NCBI GenBank assembly: GCA_033439265.1
Contig: JAVTVX010000001.1
Span: 1,629,501-1,693,500, forward strand
Source: Dillenia suffruticosa
Taxonomy: Eukaryota > Streptophyta > Magnoliopsida > Dilleniales > Dilleniaceae
Direction of reading: 5' to 3'
DNA: 64,000 nucleotides
Shown here in pieces: positions 37,201 to 49,829 of the stretch (positions are counted from its first letter, which is position 1; each line of letters begins with the position of its first letter). The notes under the pieces were generated by a model. It ran no database searches. It had not been told where the DNA came from and saw nothing but the letters and a program-made list of their open reading frames with translations. The position numbers were made by a program, and so were the translations under genes.

Positions 37201-38243
37201 AACCTCTATAGCAGTCAATATGGAAAGAAAAACCACATGTCATGTCAGGTTTGGTTATTCAGTTTTTTTTTTTTTTTTTCCTTTTAACCGGAAATTGGTT
37301 CAAGAGCCAAATCTTCTCTTCCAAAAATAAATGTAGAGCCTATTATCATAAAAATATTTATTTAATTGAAATATCAAATTTTATTTCAATTATAATATTA
37401 AATAGATATATATAAGAAAAAACTGAGTAATATTAAAAAACACAAAATAGAGTAACAGAAGAGACATATAAAAGTAATAAAATAAGAGAGAGAAAGAGAA
37501 CATTAACACTCAGTCTCTTAATTATACTGTTGTGTAGTATGTATTAAAAAATAATTAATTAGAACATTATTCAATAATTATTAATTATTTTATTACTTTA
37601 TCTTATTTAAAATAATGATTTCGAAAAACCATTTACTTATAGAAAAATATGAAACAACCGTTGGATGTATTCGATAACAATTTGATTGCACCAGCGAAAA
37701 TGGTAGGGGGAGAGAGAGAGAGAGAGAGAGAGAGACCTGAATTACTTGAATGGAATGCCCAGATTGGGTTTTGCAGTTGGGAGAGGAGGTTGACTAAGAC
37801 TCGTGATAGAAGCGCAAAGCTTTCAGCTCCACAGCCCTTTATGGTTTGCACTATCTTGAATGGAATGCCCAGATTGGGTGTTGCAGTTGGGAGAGGAGGT
37901 TGAAGATGCCTCTTGATAGAAGAACAAAGGAGAGGAGGTTGAAGATGCTTCTTGATAGAAGAACAAAGCTTTCAGCTCCACAGCCCTTTATGGTTTACAC
38001 TAGCCTCCCCTCGCACACGATCGTCAAATCCATGTTGCAAAAATGCTACTTCCTGTTTAAATAATAAATGATTGTACTTCTAGCACCAAAAAAAAAAAAA
38101 AAAAAAAATGATGGTACTTCCAGTGTTCACACAGCCGAGTCTACACACGAGACGTGTCTAAAATACCACCGCAACAAAGATTCCGTTTTTCTCTATATCA
38201 AACCAAGTCAAAATTAAGAATTTTGGCAGGGAGGAAGAACTTT

Positions 38244-38283
<40 letters not shown>

Positions 38284-38802
38284 GAGAGAGATGGCGTTAA
38301 TAAACATGTTTATTAGTTACGTTAATTGCTTCACATTTATTAAACATGATCCCTGCTATGTCAAAAGGATTTATGAAGTGTCGAGTTAATAAAAGAATTA
38401 TATTAATTTTTTTTAAATTAAATTCAATAATATTTAAATCAGATTAATTGAAACATATTTTGAATATCAGTAATTATAAAAAAAAAATATAAAGGTTTAC
38501 TAATATTTTATAGATTTAATGGTATAACACTATATACTATTTTAATCAAAATCTAAATTTTAAATTGTGAGAAAGAAAAAACAAACCGGAAGAGTACTCC
38601 CAAATTGGATTCACAGTACTCAAATAGAATTAATCTACTAATTTGAATATCAATTAATCAAGACAAAAATATAAAAAAAAAAACCTTAAACAAATTTCGT
38701 TAGCAAATCTTTCTTAAAGGATTTGAATTTCTGAACTTTATGTTTTTTCAAATGTTCCTAGATAGACTTAAATTCAATTACTTGAGATAAATAAATTAAT
38801 AG
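37201..38802. other. 5' flank of KSL unit 2, with duplicated exon-1-like cassettes
   Basis: No separate gene. An exon-1-like cassette runs from a GTCTCTCTC donor at 37737 toward about 37851. On the minus strand its end TTCAAGTAATTCAG/GT mirrors exon 1's TTCAAGGATTTCAG/GT. A truncated repeat of it follows at 37856-37900, and a 45-base block is repeated around 37895-37970. No ATG opens the cassette. The rest is AT-rich flank shared with units 1 and 3, and includes GA runs at 37707-37735 and 38245-38290. Confidence 0.55.
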
Positions 38803-41545
38803 TGTCACGCCCCGACCCGGGATCGTGAGCAGCCGCCCGTTACCCTGGATGCCGGCTGTATTTTTACAGAAAATCGGACAGAACCTCCCCATATATCGAA
38901 GGTCTCCCATATTAAAATAAACCTGTTACCTGTCCAAAAGGGGCCATCCCGGCCTCAAAATGCATATATTATCCTCAACAACAAATCAGATCATCCGACT
39001 GCACAATTCAGGGCAACGCAAGGCTAACAAACAATTCTCCACAGTCCTAACCACAGACTTCTACTGCCATGCCCCCGTCAAAGGCATGGACAGCCGCCAG
39101 TCGCCCCTCCTGTGATTTAGAGGAGGCACCGAGCGATCCTAGAGGACAATTCTAAGACATGACACATTCCCAAATACAGACGCAACGAAAAAGAAATGCC
39201 TCAATGCAATGTCATGCAGTGACATGAGAGTTCCACAATTTAAATGTCCATATTTATACAGTCATCCCAGAATTATAAAAATTGTCATCTATAGACCTCA
39301 GAATACAAATACATCACCAATACAAATTTGCAGCGGAAATATACAATAATTCCTCAAGTCCAGGCCTGATCTCCCAAAGAAACTGAGCGTCCTAAAAGCG
39401 ACACTCCTTGTCAAATACTATCTCTGAAACAAAAGGGAAATGAGGGGTGAGTACTCGGGAAAGAATACTCAGTGAGTGAGTGGGTCAATGCAGTCATCAA
39501 ATATGGAGTGTGAAACTGGAGTGTCAAAGCATAAGTATACGAATCATATTTCAAATCATCATGCTTTTCATTTCAACAATATATCATTTCACGCATTTTC
39601 AAGTCAAATATGCATCCAAAACACTGTCATTAAAATCATAGAGCTGCCAGCCGAAAATGTCCTGGCAGAGGTCTACCGCGACCTATGACAGGCGCACCGG
39701 GGGTGTTATATGCAAATTTCTTTAAAGTGCTCTCTACCCCGGCGTTGGCGACGAACCTCGTCCAGGTGCTAGACTTGGAGAGGATATCCAATCCAAATCC
39801 AAATCCTTCCCCTTTCGGGTTCAACCTGGCTAGTACCGTGTAGATAATCAAATCACGACAACTCGTGGGATACCCCAGGCCTAGGCATATCCGGACGCCA
39901 CCAAAGCGCCTCTCACGGTGTCCTTCGTAGCTACGGAACAATACATATCAAAGCTCTCAAAGCCATAATCAATATCATATCAAAATGTGCCGAAGTCAGG
40001 TTCATAAACCAATGCAACATAGAGCATAAAATGGCACATTATACGTTTCAACCACTTGGATGCATAATTTCATAATTCAATACAGTTTTTGGACACTCCA
40101 ACAGTTCACAAAAGTCAATTTTAAAACCAGTCAAAACATTTCCAACAAACGACAAATCATGCTCATTATCAAAATGTTGTAAAACAGGATTTACATATTA
40201 AACAAAAGCATTGAAATAAATCCCACTCACTGTTTTGGGGAGGATAGCGCACTCCCCAATAAAACCACAATACGTAAAGCAATGCTCCCCTCAATCGAAT
40301 CACCAAAATAGCCAACCTAATCAATCATCACGATTTTCATCAAATTTCGACTATTGTCAGGGTTTATCAATTTCCTTAAATTTGTACAAACCCTAAATTC
40401 CTCAATTTATAAACATATTCCAATGTCATCAATTTCATTCTATTTATAAGTAAATAACAAAATCAAAATCAAGCTTAATTCGAATCTAAAACCAACTAAT
40501 ACTACATAATTTGACAAAGTTTATCCAAAGGTTGAAGAGATTTCGTTTCTCTCACCTAGGGTTTCTCGGATCTCGGGTCTAGCTTTCGTTCGCCCGTTGG
40601 TTTGGTCTAAAACCTGAATGTTTCCAAATTTGAAACAATTGCGAACAATTTAAGTCCAATTACTAAAGAATTTCGAAATCCAAGTGCGAAAATCGAAACT
40701 TTGAGTCATTTACCTTCGCAGAGGCTCACGGACTGTCATGAGCCGTCGCGGGCTGGTGGAATGGTGGGCCTGGCGGGCCTGGTGGGCCTGCGGGCCTGAT
40801 GGGTCTGGTGGGCCGCGGGCCGGACTGGGCCGCAGTGGCTAGGGTCGCGCTCGCGAGCTGGATCGAGTGCTCGCGCAGTGGGTCGCGCGTTGGAGCGCTC
40901 GCTCTCGTGCTGGGGCGCGCTCGAGCAGTGGATCGCGCGCTGGAGCGCGCTGTGCTCGTGCTGGGGCATGCTGGAGGCATGCAGGGGCTCGTGCAGAGGC
41001 GCACAAGGGCGCGCTGGTGCTCGTGCAGGAGCGTGCAGAGGCGCGCTAGGGGTCGCGCGCTGGGTGTCGCGCGCTGCTCGTGTGCTGATCGAGCGCTGCT
41101 CGCGCTGGGCTCGTGCTGGGCTGGCGCTGGGCTGGCGCTGGGCTGGCGCTGGGCTGGCGCTGGGCTCGCCCTGCTCGCGCTGCTGGCGCTGCTGGCGCTG
41201 GGGTCACGCTGGGGTCGCTGGCGCTCGCGCGAGGGAGATCGCGCGCTAGCTCGCGCGTTCGCACTGGGCAGCTCGTGCAGGGAGGAGCTGCAGCGGCTCA
41301 CTCGCGGAAGGGAGGAGCTGCGGCGGCTGGGTGCGGTGGCGATGGTGGTGACCGGCGGTGCTGGCAGCGGCGGCAGCGGGGGCAGCGGGAGGGGAAGAGA
41401 CACGGCGGCGGGGAGATCGGGAAAGAGAAAGAGAAAGGGAGAGAAGGGAGGGGGAAAGAGAGAGAGAGAGAGAGAGAGGAGAAAATTAGGGCTTAAAGCC
41501 CTAATTTTAATTTTTTTTTTTTTTTTTTTTTTTTTGGGTATTACA
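38803..41545 (-). mobile_element. solo LTR, long type, minus orientation
   Basis: 2,743 bases; on the minus strand it starts TGTAATACCC and ends GGGCGTGACA. The target duplication AATAG is perfect (38798-38802 and 41546-41550). The same family as 21196-24080, in the opposite orientation. Unit 3 shows the empty site near 58975-58990. The GC-rich part 40730-41400 gives long open frames on both strands, all low-complexity and without codon-level sense; they are LTR sequence, not genes. Confidence 0.82.
41116..41168. repeat. 11-base GC-rich minisatellite inside the solo LTR
   Basis: CGCTGGGCTGG is repeated about 4.5 times in tandem. It accounts for the repetitive alanine/glycine-rich open frames in this stretch. 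Confidence 0.8.
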
Positions 41546-44500
41546 AATAGTTTAATAAATAATGAATTTTAGAATAGATAAACACCATGCATATACATAT
41601 AAGTGATAAATTTTAAATACATTTCATTTCTTATTACATTAGCAAAAAGACCCCAAAATTAAGATACACAAAAACTATAATAATAATCCAAAATGATTTG
41701 AATAGAAAGATTTTTAGTTAAAACAAAAACTTATTTAATATAGAAACCGTTTTTATATATTTTAATATTAGATAATTTAATAGAAAAATAAATGTGAGTA
41801 AAATTTTACTCTTTAAGAGTTTTACCTAATTCGAATTAAATTTAGTTAAATTCAACATAATTTAATTATCGAATACCCGGTTGTTTATATTAAAAAATAA
41901 AAAAGAAAAACATTGGATAATTTATAATTAAAATACAAGTTATATGTTTGTAGTTTTTTCATAATATGGTTCAAAGTGTCTGAATATAGGTCAGATGGGT
42001 ATGAAAGATTTGATTATTCAATTAAAAGAAGGTATTATCATTTGAAAATTTATTTTTATTAAATACTTATATATAGTATGAAAATCTGATTAATATAATT
42101 TGATGGTAATTGAACATTTCTTTTTAACTTAATTTCCACCGCAAGATGAGTGTGGTCCACAAAAAAGTTGAGTCAGTACCTTCAATTGGGAGATGTTGTC
42201 ACCCTTTTGCTTCCCCATCTTTCACCGCACCTACTGCTGTCCTTTACCACCGACTTTGATTAGACCATTCGTGGATGCAATAATTATGTCACAATTATTA
42301 CTTTATTTTATTTTATATTTCACCAAAAAATATATATATTATTTTATAAGCTCACACTTTATACAAAATAAAATATTTTTCTTTATAAATCAATCGGATA
42401 AATTAAATTTAATTTGAGTGACATTGAATTCTTAAGAATAAATTTTTTTTGATATTTTTTTTATAAACAAAACTTGAATTTAAGAATTTATTTAAGAAAA
42501 TATTAAAAAAATAAAATCTTTAGAAGTCTTTTAATAGAAAAAATTTTTAATTCTCTATAATTATTGTTTATCTTCATGTATTGCCTTTTAAGTGACGTTC
42601 AAAGCCCTCGTTCAAATTCAAAAAAGTTGGGTGGAAAGTTTTTTCTTACCAAGGTCACATTTTAATCGTTATTGCCTCTTAAGTTACGAAATTATAGAGA
42701 AAGAGAAAACGTGTTGGGAAGAACTTAGAGCCCATTTGGATGGAGAGAAATTGACCGAAAAGTTACAAAGGAAAGTGATTTGTATGGATAAAAAAGTAAG
42801 AAAGATATCCAAAATATTTCCATCCAAAATTGAAAAAAAAGGATGAAATAACTTTAGGGGTAAAATAATTTTTTAATATGATAAATTTGTTCTTATTATG
42901 TTGATATAAAACAAATTTTTGCTTGCTATATCCCGCTGGACTTTTTCTCCATTCTGTCAAAGGAATACGAAGTTTTTCGACATTCCGTCAGGAAATATGA
43001 AAATTTTTCTTCATTCTGTCAAGAAATATGAAGTATTGTCTCTTCATTTTGTAGACTGATATAAACCAGAAATACTGAATTTGAAAAACATTCGACCGAA
43101 AGTGAAATAATATATCTAATAATCTATTCAGTCTACCGAAATCAAATCCAGTTCAATAATTTTAAAATTCTGTTTGAAGATTTTTAAATTTAGCTTAAAA
43201 GTTAGTCAAATGGTTTTAAGGTTCGCCAAATGATTTTGAAATTCAGCTGAATAATTCCTAGTACAAGCCATTTCAATCCATCGAAACTAGCATTCAGTTT
43301 GAGAACTCTTCATGATCAGTCGAATGAAAATAAAAATCAGTTTAATAGAATTTTTAATATCAATCCACCGAGTTTAAAATCAATCAACTAAACCAGAAGA
43401 AAGTAACAAATTTTCAAGTTAAAGCTAAAGTCAGTCAACTGAGTTTAAATATATAAAAAGATAAATATGTAAAGTTATATCACCGTAGATCCATTCTTTT
43501 CAATTCTCTTCTTTTTTTTTTCATTAAACTCTCAAACAAAATATTTATCTATTCTTTTCATTTCTTTTTTTTTTTTATAAAGTTGTCTTTCTTTTCTTTT
43601 CTCTTCCTTTCTAAACTCCCAAACGGGCGCTTAGAGAAAGAGAGAGGGAGAGAAAACATGTAGGGGGAACTTTGTTTATTTTGTATCCATACATGAATTA
43701 TCTCTTTAAAAACTTATTTTTAGAGGGGTGGTCCATGTTTAGGAAAATAACAAAAAACATAGAGGGATTGATTGATCATGGTGAAAGAGAAAATAATTAA
43801 TCAGGAGAGAATAGATTAATTTGCACAGCTTTATGAATAGCTCGATCAAGAGGTGAGAGCAAGAACAAGAGCAGAATTGAGAAGACAGAGCTTGTGTAGA
43901 CTTCCCCATGCGAAGGCCAAACGATCCGATATACCTATACAGGTTTCTTTCTTAGGTTTTATATTTGTTATTTTCCCGTCACATCTACAAAGTTATGCAA
44001 AAATAATCAAAATTTGTTGGCAATTAACTTTTAATTTCAATTTTTTTGGTAAAGAATTAATTAAATTGAAAAAAAAAATCAACAATAAATTTAACACATT
44101 TTGAACACACATGACAAGGGTTCTAGAATCGGCAGTTTCACATTTCAGATTTAGAGGAACCCGAATTACCCTTTCAACCTGTGGGTTAGTTCTGATTTTA
44201 ATTTTAGAATCAGAGCCAAAAACTTAAAAGAAAAATATAACATAAAATATTAAAAACAAATATAAAAAGGACGGATGAAACTTTTAGATTGAACTCTTGT
44301 TTTTAAAAATTGAGTTGCATATGTACTCTTATAGGGTGTAGAGAAATAAAAAATCATGGTTATTTCTATCGTTCTCGTAAGTATTGCACAATTTTATTTA
44401 GGTTGAAAGTTAAAATATCACATAATTCATTATATTTAATAAATAATTTTAATATTTTTACTTCTATCATTATAATTCATAAGTATTTAATTTTTAATAA

Positions 44501-45940
44501 AAATAAATTATTGGTTCACCGTTTTTCAAAAATATGAATCGAAGTCAAATCTTATCCATAGGATTGTGATTTTGCTTTTAAAACTTTGAATGAATCAAAT
44601 AATTTTTTGAACAATCAACTACGATATATTGTCTACTAGGAATTCTTTCAAATGCCCCACTCCACTGGACACACCATGCAAGTGTGCGTTTTAAATAATA
44701 ATTTCTAGTTTGACTGCTCATGTAATGCTCCCTATCATTTGATCCACTTGACACTGTTAAGGTTGTTGCCGCCACGCATAACATGGGCAGCGTGAAACTG
44801 TCCTCAGAGATTTTTCTCTTCTGCAGAACGAGTGGACGTCGACGCTTCAGAAATCTCTCTCTCTTTCATTTTTTTAAAATAAAAATTTTGTAAAGTTAAT
44901 AGATAATTATTTATATATAATTACAAAATAAATTAAAATTATTATTAAATTTTTAATCTTTTTTTAAAAAACACTACTTGTATTTTTTTTTAATATTGTC
45001 GGTTCCAAATTCTGGTAAAGAAAGAGGATTGCAATAGTTTAACAGTCAGTATAAAATTTTTGTCAATACCATAAGAGATCAAAATAAGTATATCTCTTTT
45101 ATTTTGATTTCTTAAATGATCGATTCTAAAATTTGGGATTAAATTATTATTATTGTTGTATTTTTGTGAAAAAAGCTATTTGATGGCATTAAATATCAAA
45201 TTATATCTCTTTGTGCAATTGTTCGATATCTATTTATAATTTGAGATAAAAAATTATTTTTTTCAATATAAAAAATTAAATAAAATTGATTTTTTTTTTT
45301 TCAAAAATAAGGAGCAACAGAGGGAGGGAGGAACGCGACCTAGGATAACGTGGCGATTTTCCTAATCCCGTCCTTGTTTTTCTGTTTGTCTTTTGGTAAT
45401 GGGCAATAACTTGGCAAGTTTGATTGTCAATGACATGGACCATACTGAAGACAACGAGGAAGTGTCTAATGAGGCCTCCATTTTTGAATAAACAGGAAGT
45501 TTGGTCCATTTGGCAAACTTTAATTGTCAACTAGTTAGCCAATTTTTGTCGGCTAATTATCAATATAGCTGACCATCATCTCTCTAATTGTCGACTTATC
45601 ATAGTTGACTGTTGGCTTCATCTAACTGATCACCAGCTTACTCTAACTGATCGATGCATTACTCAAGTGATTACCACCTGCCCTCAAATGATAAAATTTG
45701 AGCTAATCTTGTCTAAACTTTTTCACTAAACCCTTCCTGTTGATTTGTAAAACTTTTGTGCCAACAAAACCAAATATATATTTTAATATCTAATAGAAAT
45801 ATGAAAAGTTTCGGTAAATATCGCGCTTTCTCTGACTAACTTGTCAATGTTTACCAAAATTTTGTTGACATTTCCACATCAAACATCGGCAAAAGGTAAA
45901 AAAAGAGATGATTAGAGAGACATACCAAAGAGAGGGCATG
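41546..45940. other. 5' flank of KSL unit 2, distal part
   Basis: No gene seen. It shares blocks with 24090-25300 (unit 1) and 58990-60560 (unit 3). It contains the MITE-like insert at 42731-43629. The region 45250-45940 has no recognisable content. Confidence 0.5.
42731..43629. mobile_element. MITE-like insert with imperfect terminal inverted repeats
   Basis: The left end CCCATTTGGATGG and the right end CTCCCAAACGGGCG are imperfect inverted repeats. CTTAGAG (7 of an 8-base match, ACTTAGAG/GCTTAGAG) flanks both sides at 42723-42730 and 43629-43636. An 8-base duplication would fit hAT. The interior has no coding frame. Internal sequence is also found at about 59850-60140 in unit 3, so part of it may predate the duplication. 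Confidence 0.5.
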
Positions 45941-46317
45941 CACTACCAGAAAATACGACTTCAGCGACGAAAAATTATCGATAAAAAAATATCAATCGGT
46001 AATAACGACGGATTAACGTCAGATTTTTTACCGAAAGATTAGCGACATATTAGCAACGAAAATTAGTAACGGATATATTTTCGTCAATAAACCCTTAAAA
46101 AAAATAAAAAAAATATATTATAAAATTATCAGCGACGGATTATCGACGAAATTTTTTGCGACCGAAATATTCCGTCGCTAATTTCGGTCAGTGAATTGGT
46201 GAAGGAAAAAAAAATAAAAAAAATATATTTACAGCTTTTAGTGACTGAAAATTAGCGACGAATTACCGACGGACAATTAGCGACGGATTAGGGATGGATT
46301 TTTTCTATTTTTTTATT

Positions 46318-46545
46318 TTTAATTTTTTAATTTTTTAATTTTTAAATTTTTTTAATTTTTTAATTTTTTTAATTTTTTAATTTTTTTAATTTTTTTAATT
46401 TTTTTAATTTTTTTAATTTTTTTAATTTTTTTAATTTTTTTAATTTTTTTAATTTTTTTAATTTTTTTAATTTTTTTAATTTTTTTAATTTTTTTAAATT
46501 TTTTAATTTTTTAATTTTTTATTTAATTTTTAATTTTTAATTTTT
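46318..46545. repeat. (T6-7AA)n minisatellite
   Basis: More than 20 tandem units of TTTTTTTAA with small length changes, inside the CACTA element. It is not a CRISPR array; there are no spacers. Confidence 0.85.
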
Positions 46546-46905
46546 TTAATTTTATTTAATAATTCTTATTATTATTTTTTTTCAAAGAGTAATATTATTT
46601 TATTTTTGCAAATTTTTCATTTTTTATTTTAAGTAAGAATAACATTATTTTATTATTTTATCATAAATTATTTTTAATTTTTAATTTTTAAATTTTATTT
46701 AATAATTCTTATTATTTTTATTTTATTTTACAAAGAATAATATTATTTTATTTTTTACAATTTTTTATTATTTTATTTTAAGTAATAATAAAATTATTTT
46801 ATTATTTTATAATAAATTATAATTTTATATTATTCTAATATTAATAAGAAATAAGAAATAAAGATAATAAGTAAAAAAAAGAAAAATATATTAGTAGATG
46901 ACTTG

Positions 46906-46962
46906 TTTGGTTTAGTGGCAAAAGTGTTCACATGTAAACATTAGCGCGTGGGTTCGAGTCTC
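46906..46962 (+). other. tRNA-like A-box/B-box segment inside CACTA element
   Basis: TTTGGTTTAGTGGC matches a Pol III A box well, and GGGTTCGAGTCTC 45 bases on matches a B box. It is the clearest of the four such segments in this window. It is too short between the boxes and lacks a clear acceptor stem, so it is probably a tRNA-derived relic. Confidence 0.45.
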
Positions 46963-47285
46963 AGTGACACCGTGTGGGTGAGAGGTGGTTAGTGTATTTT
47001 TTTATTTTCATAACTCAAATTAGCGATGGATCCCTGTTCGTCGCTATTTTATTTTTTCGTTTTTTTTTCTTTAGTTTTAGCGACGGATTTTTTTCCGTCG
47101 CTAATCTGACGCTGATATTTGCGATGGAAAAAAAATCGATTGCTAAAAATTAGCGGGGTTATTTTTTGAGACAGTTGCGACGGATTTAGCGACGAAAAAA
47201 ATCTGTCGCTAATGTCTTTCAGCGACGGAAAAGAGACTTTCAACGACAGATTTCTCCATCACTGAAAGTCCGTTTTCTAGTAGTG

Positions 47286-49476
47286 ATGGAAAGCAAACGC
47301 TTTGGCGCGAATACATTGTGCTTTCTCTGTGAAGTGCTGATGCTTAAAAACGCAGCATTCTCTAACTGAATTATCGATGTTTCCTCATCAAACATCGGCA
47401 AAAGGTAAAGAGAGAGCGGGTAGGGAAAGCATGATATTTTGGTGGGAAAATGTCGCACTATTTCGGTAAATTGTTGACATTTTTAAGTAAAAACGTCGAC
47501 ATCCTCTATTGATTTATTGATGTTTATTGGACAAACGTCAACAAATCCAGTTATAACCCTAATCTCTTATATGTTATCTCATTCTCTCTTCTTTTTTCTC
47601 CTCTGTTGCAGCTATTGTTCTTTTATGAAATCCATTGCCTCAAAGCTCTCCTGTCGTTGCTTGCCACTGCCCTTGTCTTGACCTCTCTCTGCCACTACTC
47701 ACGCGATGCTCGCAGTTGCTCTCTCTGCTTTGCCACAGGTCCCCCTAGGTTCTTCATTGTGCTGCAGCTGCCGCCATTGCTACCGACCTTGTTGCCACTA
47801 TCAAAGGTGCTCTTCGTAGGTTTTCGTTGCTACCACTGCATCTTTTCTTTCTTTCTTCATCAGAGGTTCTCTTCTCTTTTTCTTCTCTCTCTTCCTCAAT
47901 TTTCTATGAATTTGATTGGTTGATGGTGTTATTAGTGTATTAGGAAATGAATTTTGATTCCTAGATATGATTTTCTATCCAAGAAGTAGAACAAAAATTT
48001 TTAAAAATTAAGACAAAATTAGGGGACATTAGGGTAACAATAATGCAAAATCAGGATAAGAATAAAATTAACATGTATTAGGGTAAAATGATAACAAAAT
48101 TAGGACACAATTAGGACAAATTAACTTTCCTTAGAGTAACATAAGAATTAGAATTAAAATTAGGGTAAAATTAATTTATATTGAATTAGAATTAGGGTAA
48201 AATTGAGTTAATATTTTATTGTTAGTCACATTTAAAATTAGGGTAAAATTTGATTGACTTAATTTTTGTTACTCATATATTGACATTTTGCTTTAAAGGT
48301 TATTGTAATTTTAAATAGTTACACATATTTTTTGATTTTCTATATTTGGTATCCATATTTATTAAATAATTTAATCATGCATGTATGGCCCAAGACCCCT
48401 TTTCAAAAGGATTCGAATTTTATTGTGAGTCCATTGAGCCGGGCTCAAACCAAACGCTCCACAAGCTCCTCGGTCATCCTGGTCCTCGATATTTAAACTC
48501 CTCGGTCACTTGCCTTCTCGACACATACATCTCACAATTATAGTTCGTTTGACGATGGAATAAGTGCAATTTCAAATAATCCATAAAGGAAATACATTTT
48601 TAAATTCAATGCATCTCTTGTGAGAATAAAAATCTTTCCCACTTCCAGAATAAGGAAACATATCTCAATAAGTACTCTTAGTAAGGCATGAAGCTCTTAT
48701 AATAGCGGGGACTTCCCCCTCTCTAATAGACTTTTGACTATAGTTCTTATAATCTCAAAGATTCTCAATGATCTCTTCATGTGGAAACTGGGCTTTCAAC
48801 ACTTGTAATGCCTTACGGAACTCTCCAAGCAAGGACCATGGAAATATAACCACAACATCGGCCACCTCCAAAGTAAGTTCTCTTGGAACCTCACATATTT
48901 GGCATATCGGTAACACAAAACTGAGATATCTTTCTTCTCAGTCTGTTTTTCATATTTCATAACCGCTCTTTATGACTTGAGCATCGAAGTTTTTTCCATT
49001 AGAGCACTCTCCAGCAGTATTTGTAAGTTTCACTCCTCACAAGACTTCTTAGTTTTAGACTCCCACTCAAGCAAATAGAGCAGGTATTTGTCGAGAAAAT
49101 CCACCTTCAACAAGTTATTTTTTGTTTGATTATTTCATACTAACATATTTAAAATTTTTAATTATCATATGTTCCTTCTCTTTATGTTTACATATTTATT
49201 ATATTCAAACAACGTAACGAGTCTAAGCTTACAGAAGCGTTTGCCAACTTTGATAGGCATAGCATTTCAAGCAAATAGAGTAGAGAGCGCTGGCAGATAG
49301 AAATTCCTATAGATGAGGTAGGCGAGGGTAGCTTGCCGGCAAATGGCGTGTATGCTAATTGTTTGTTTGATGAGAATGGGAAGGGCAATTGACTGCAATG
49401 TTTTTTGGCCTATTGAGTGGGGGCAACTGGTGGGAGACAGCACAGGGAAAAGCAAAGGGCAGAGCCTCGGGTGACT
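47286..49476. other. distal 5' flank of KSL unit 2, duplicated in unit 3
   Basis: 47460-49475 aligns with 60590-62615. It holds a CT-rich block (47590-47900) preceded by TCTGTTGCAG, which looks like a splice acceptor, then a run of AAAATTAGGGTAA-type degenerate repeats (48010-48250). No frame is conserved convincingly between the two copies (47606-47923 versus 60832-61098 diverge in frame), so I call no gene. It may be part of an unrecognised repeat. Confidence 0.45.
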
Positions 49477-49762
49477 TTTGCTTGTGTCGTCACTCGGACA
49501 GGATTGTCTGAAGTCTTTGCTTGTGTCGTCACTCGGACAGGATTGTCTGAAGTGGCTGTTTAGGAGGAAAAAGTATATATCTTATCGTAACAAATTTAAT
49601 TAAATGTTCTAAATTATAACATAGTAATATCCGAATTCAATAAACTCCTCATACCCAATAATTTTAACAAAAATCAAGTATAAGTTAAAATATCTTTTGA
49701 ATTCACTAAAAAAATTTTTAAAACATATGAAAAAAATTACCCATTTATTACTCTTGAATTAT

Positions 49763-49829
<67 letters not shown>

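Larger units (their letters stand above)
45941..47285. mobile_element. CACTA (En/Spm) element, small, complete ends
   Basis: It starts CACTACCAGAAAATACGAC and ends GTCCGTTTTCTAGTAGTG; the ends are inverted repeats of about 20 bases with mismatches. The target duplication ATG is perfect (45938-45940 and 47286-47288). Subterminal TTAGCGACGGATT repeats lie on both sides. 1,345 bases, no transposase. Confidence 0.88.

Noticed and set aside
40726-41572. Long open frames of 120-257 codons on both strands in a GC-rich stretch
   Set aside because: They overlap on several frames and both strands, are low-complexity (Ala/Arg/Ser/Gly) and fall wholly inside a solo LTR with a minisatellite. Open by base composition, not coding.
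46318-46545. Regular repeats that at first look array-like
   Set aside because: Pure (T6-7AA)n minisatellite without spacers, in plant nuclear DNA. Not CRISPR.
46906-46962. A functional tRNA gene
   Set aside because: A- and B-box-like motifs exist, but I could not form an acceptor stem or anticodon arm. Kept only as tRNA-like.
47606-47923. 105-codon frame in a CT-rich block
   Set aside because: The equivalent block at 60760-61080 changes frame and length, and the codons look like translated CT-rich sequence.
49188-49455. Overlapping minus-strand frames of about 60 codons
   Set aside because: No domain and no consistent frame in the homologous 62276-62530 region.
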